Source: Clostridiales bacterium
GTDB lineage: Bacteria > Bacillota > Clostridia > Lachnospirales > Lachnospiraceae
Assembly (NCBI GenBank): GCA_021199135.1
Contig: JAJQIQ010000230.1
Coordinates: 1-7,073 of the forward strand
Reading direction: 5' to 3'
Length of the DNA: 7,073 nucleotides
The notes under the pieces were generated by a model. That model did not search any database. It was not told the DNA's origin and saw only the letters and a program-made list of their open reading frames with translations. Shown here piece after piece: positions 5,776 to 7,073 of the stretch. A program made the translations under genes and the position numbers. Positions within the stretch are counted from its first letter, which is position 1. Each line of letters starts with the position of its first letter.

Positions 5776-6026
5776 TGGAGACAATCTTATGCGCGGTGAT
5801 AAGCGCGGGCGTGACGCTCATCGTCTGCATCATCAACAATCGCTCGCAGAGCGAGAAAACCCGTGCACTCATGGAGTACAAGCTCGACGAGCTGACCAAG
5901 CGCGTGGACAAGCACAACAATTTGATCGAGCGGACATACAAGCTCGAGGAATTGACGGCGGTGCAGGACGAGCAGATCAAGGTCGCCAATCACAGGATCG
6001 ACGACCTGGAAAGGAGCAAGGCGTGA
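5775..6026 (+). CDS. XhlA-like membrane-anchored coiled-coil protein
   Basis: An 83-residue protein with one N-terminal hydrophobic segment (residues 4-21, ILCAVISAGVTLIVCIIN) followed by a heptad-like charged helix (KLDELTKRVDKHNNLIER, then KLEELTAVQDEQI). This layout is like the XhlA/haemolysin-type proteins of Gram-positive phages, although there the membrane helix is usually C-terminal. Very similar small proteins are common just before holin genes of gut phages. GGAGGT lies seven bases before ATG 5775. A role in the lysis complex or as a membrane-bound holin partner is inferred from topology and neighbours. Confidence 0.65.
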   Translation: METILCAVISAGVTLIVCIINNRSQSEKTRALMEYKLDELTKRVDKHNNLIERTYKLEELTAVQDEQIKVANHRIDDLERSKA

Positions 6027-6373
6027 AAAAAGGCAAGATCGAGAAGGCTTTGGACAAGAGCCCGATCAACTATTTCTCAGACCTTTTCATCGTGGCGATG
6101 GTCCTCGCGTGGATCATAGTAGCGGCGATAATGGTCGTCATGGCGATATACGCGACGCTGGAACTCGGCGACGCGTATATGTGGAGCGACGTGGCCAACC
6201 TCGTGGCGATACCGCTGTCTTGCGGCGGCGCGATCTGGATGATCAAAAATTCAGTCCAGCACGCCATAGCCAACAGCAAAGGCAAGGAAGTCAAGGAGGA
6301 TTTCCCAAAGGTGGACACGGAGCCTTTGGAAGTCGAGACGGAGGAAGAAATCAATGAGGGAGGCGCGGGATGA
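6023..6373 (+). CDS. Two-helix membrane protein of the lysis region
   Basis: A 116-residue protein with a short basic cytoplasmic N-terminus, TM1 at about 20-44 (LFIVAMVLAWIIVAAIMVVM), a short polar loop, TM2 at about 57-75, and an acidic tail (EVETEEEINEGG). I place the start at GTG 6023 because AAGGAG (6011-6016) is six bases upstream and the codon forms a GTGA overlap with the previous stop. The open frame extends upstream to 5765, but that part lies within the preceding gene and has low-complexity, shadow-like translation. Small size and topology fit a holin, antiholin or accessory membrane protein. Which of these it is cannot be decided. Confidence 0.65.
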   Translation: MKKGKIEKALDKSPINYFSDLFIVAMVLAWIIVAAIMVVMAIYATLELGDAYMWSDVANLVAIPLSCGGAIWMIKNSVQHAIANSKGKEVKEDFPKVDTEPLEVETEEEINEGGAG

Positions 6374-6555
6374 AGAAGAAGCTGACTAGCAGGAAATTCT
6401 GGATCAGCGTGGCGGCGTTCCTCGGCTCGATCGGGACGAGCATCGCGGGGCTGACTACGGAGCATGAGGCCGTGGCGACGGCTGGGATAATATGCGCGGT
6501 CGTCTCGGCGGCGATCTACGCGGCGTGCGAGGCGTACGTCGACGCGAACGCATGA
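6370..6555 (+). CDS. Holin-like small membrane protein
   Basis: A 61-residue protein starting MKKKLTSRKFWISVAAFLGS, with two hydrophobic segments (about 10-28 and 36-53) and short charged ends, typical of small class II-type phage holins of Gram-positive phages. The KLTSRKFW start is a phrase I associate with such holins. ATG 6370 overlaps the previous stop (ATGA) and is preceded by a GGGAGG-type site. It lies one gene before a probable endolysin, as expected for a protein that permeabilises the membrane and lets the lysin reach the cell wall. Confidence 0.75.
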   Translation: MKKKLTSRKFWISVAAFLGSIGTSIAGLTTEHEAVATAGIICAVVSAAIYAACEAYVDANA

Positions 6556-6573
6556 GAGGAGGAGGAGACGGAG

Positions 6574-6849
6574 ATGGTAAAGGTATTCGTTGCGGTGCCG
6601 ATCGGCACCGAGGAGGAGACGGGCGACAGGCTGAGGAGCGTCCTGCACATGGAGGTGCTCGCGAACCCGGATCAGCTGATCATGATGACCAATGAGCCGG
6701 AGGACCTCATGGCGAACTGGGAGGAGTGCCTGACGGAGGCCGAAGAGGCCGCGTTCGGCACGGGATGGGAATCGGACGATTGGTGCAGGGTGGCGCATGA
6801 CGAGGCCGTCAACATCGGGCGGCCAGTGAGAGAGGAGGGATCCATATGA
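6574..6849 (+). CDS. Small acidic protein between holin and endolysin, function unknown
   Basis: A 91-residue acidic protein. The N-terminus (VKVFVAVPIGTEEETGDRLR) looks like a beta strand, loop and helix, faintly like DUF4406/nucleoside-deoxyribosyltransferase-type folds, but catalytic residues cannot be assigned. The middle is Asp/Glu- and Trp-rich (EDLMANWEECLTEAEEAAFG). A run of GGAGGAGGAG (6558-6567) lies before ATG 6574, and its stop overlaps the next ATG (ATGA at 6846). Its position within the lysis cassette suggests co-expression with the holin and lysin. The role is unknown. Confidence 0.6.
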   Translation: MVKVFVAVPIGTEEETGDRLRSVLHMEVLANPDQLIMMTNEPEDLMANWEECLTEAEEAAFGTGWESDDWCRVAHDEAVNIGRPVREEGSI

Positions 6850-7073
6850 GCGTAATGATGGGACAGGCAAGCATTGACGAAAATGGCAATATCGCGGGCG
6901 GTGTCGCGGGCGACCAGACCAAGAAGGAAGTGGCCACAAAGGCGTGGTACTCGAAGCCTTGGGGCTTCATGGCGATCTACCCGGATGAGAAAATCCGCGA
7001 GAAGATCGCGGCGGCGGTTCAGGCGGCCTGCGACAACGACAAGATCGGGTATGACCAGAATCAGCGCAACACC
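6846..7073 (+). CDS. Probable phage endolysin, N-terminal 76 residues (cut by window end)
   Basis: The frame opens at ATG 6846, six bases after GGAGGG (6834-6839), and runs off the window. The visible N-terminus has ASIDENGNIAGGVAGDQTKK (8-27), then WYSKPWGFMAIY and later AVQAACDNDKIGYDQNQR. This I-D-E-x-G, GGxAGDQT, W..., AAxxACxNxxIGYDQ pattern recalls the start of cell-wall hydrolases of gut Gram-positive phages (NlpC/P60 or CHAP-like). Position after a holin supports a peptidoglycan-degrading lysin. The catalytic class cannot be confirmed, since the rest of the protein is outside the window. Confidence 0.65.
   Translation, partial: MSVMMGQASIDENGNIAGGVAGDQTKKEVATKAWYSKPWGFMAIYPDEKIREKIAAAVQAACDNDKIGYDQNQRNT

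Noticed and set aside
5765..6022. Upstream extension of the two-TM membrane protein frame
   Set aside because: This part overlaps the preceding coiled-coil gene entirely and reads as Arg/Gln-rich shadow. GTG 6023 has a proper RBS.
6070..6939. Long minus-strand open frame (289 codons) opposite the lysis genes
   Set aside because: It is antisense to well-formed overlapping plus-strand genes with RBSs. Its translation is low-complexity, Arg/Pro/His-rich as expected for a shadow in GC-rich DNA.
1..7073. tRNA, rRNA, CRISPR array, transposase, integrase or a second VR
   Set aside because: None was seen. No other segment matches the invariant CTGGTGGCTCCGCTCTGTG part of TR, and there are no regularly spaced repeats.

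Overview
The window is a stretch of phage or prophage late genes carrying a complete diversity-generating retroelement (DGR). All supported genes are on the plus strand, tightly packed, often with ATGA or GTGA overlaps and clear purine-rich Shine-Dalgarno sites (GGAGG type). Base composition is GC-rich. The target protein carries Firmicutes-type Ig-like and DUF6273-like segments, and an XkdX-like protein is present. This suggests a phage of a GC-rich Gram-positive, probably gut, host (Bacillota, or possibly Coriobacteriia). The host assignment is inference, and no integrase or attachment site is visible.

Layout. 1-39: tail end of an upstream gene. 108-1009: a fibre-like phage structural protein with an internal repeat, then a small acidic protein. 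1010-2389: the DGR target, a 459-residue surface-display protein with two Ig-like segments and a C-terminal DUF6273/C-type-lectin-like domain ending in the variable region (VR, 2258-2384). 2390-2475: short gap with a GAAA-loop hairpin. 2476-2934: Avd-like accessory protein. 2975-3101: template repeat (TR). 3102-3405: non-coding spacer rich in potential hairpins. 3406-4641: DGR-type reverse transcriptase. 4638-5513: two small phage proteins of unknown function and an XkdX-like protein. 5500-6849: a small protein, an XhlA-like membrane/coiled-coil protein, a two-helix membrane protein, a holin-like protein and an unknown protein. 6846-7073: N-terminus of a probable endolysin, cut by the window end.

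How it works together. TR and VR align without gaps over 127 bp with 19 differences, and every difference falls on an adenine of the TR. This is the signature of DGR mutagenic retrohoming: TR RNA is copied by the reverse transcriptase with Avd, adenines are randomised, and the cDNA replaces VR. Fifteen residues in the last 41 of the target protein differ from the template-encoded sequence. By position, the target is likely a tail-tip or receptor-binding protein, so the system would diversify host recognition. The most unusual points are a YNDD catalytic box in the reverse transcriptase, GAAA-loop hairpins downstream of both VR and TR, an A-to-N substitution only 8 bases from the 3' end of VR, and direct coupling of the reverse transcriptase gene to the phage late operon.
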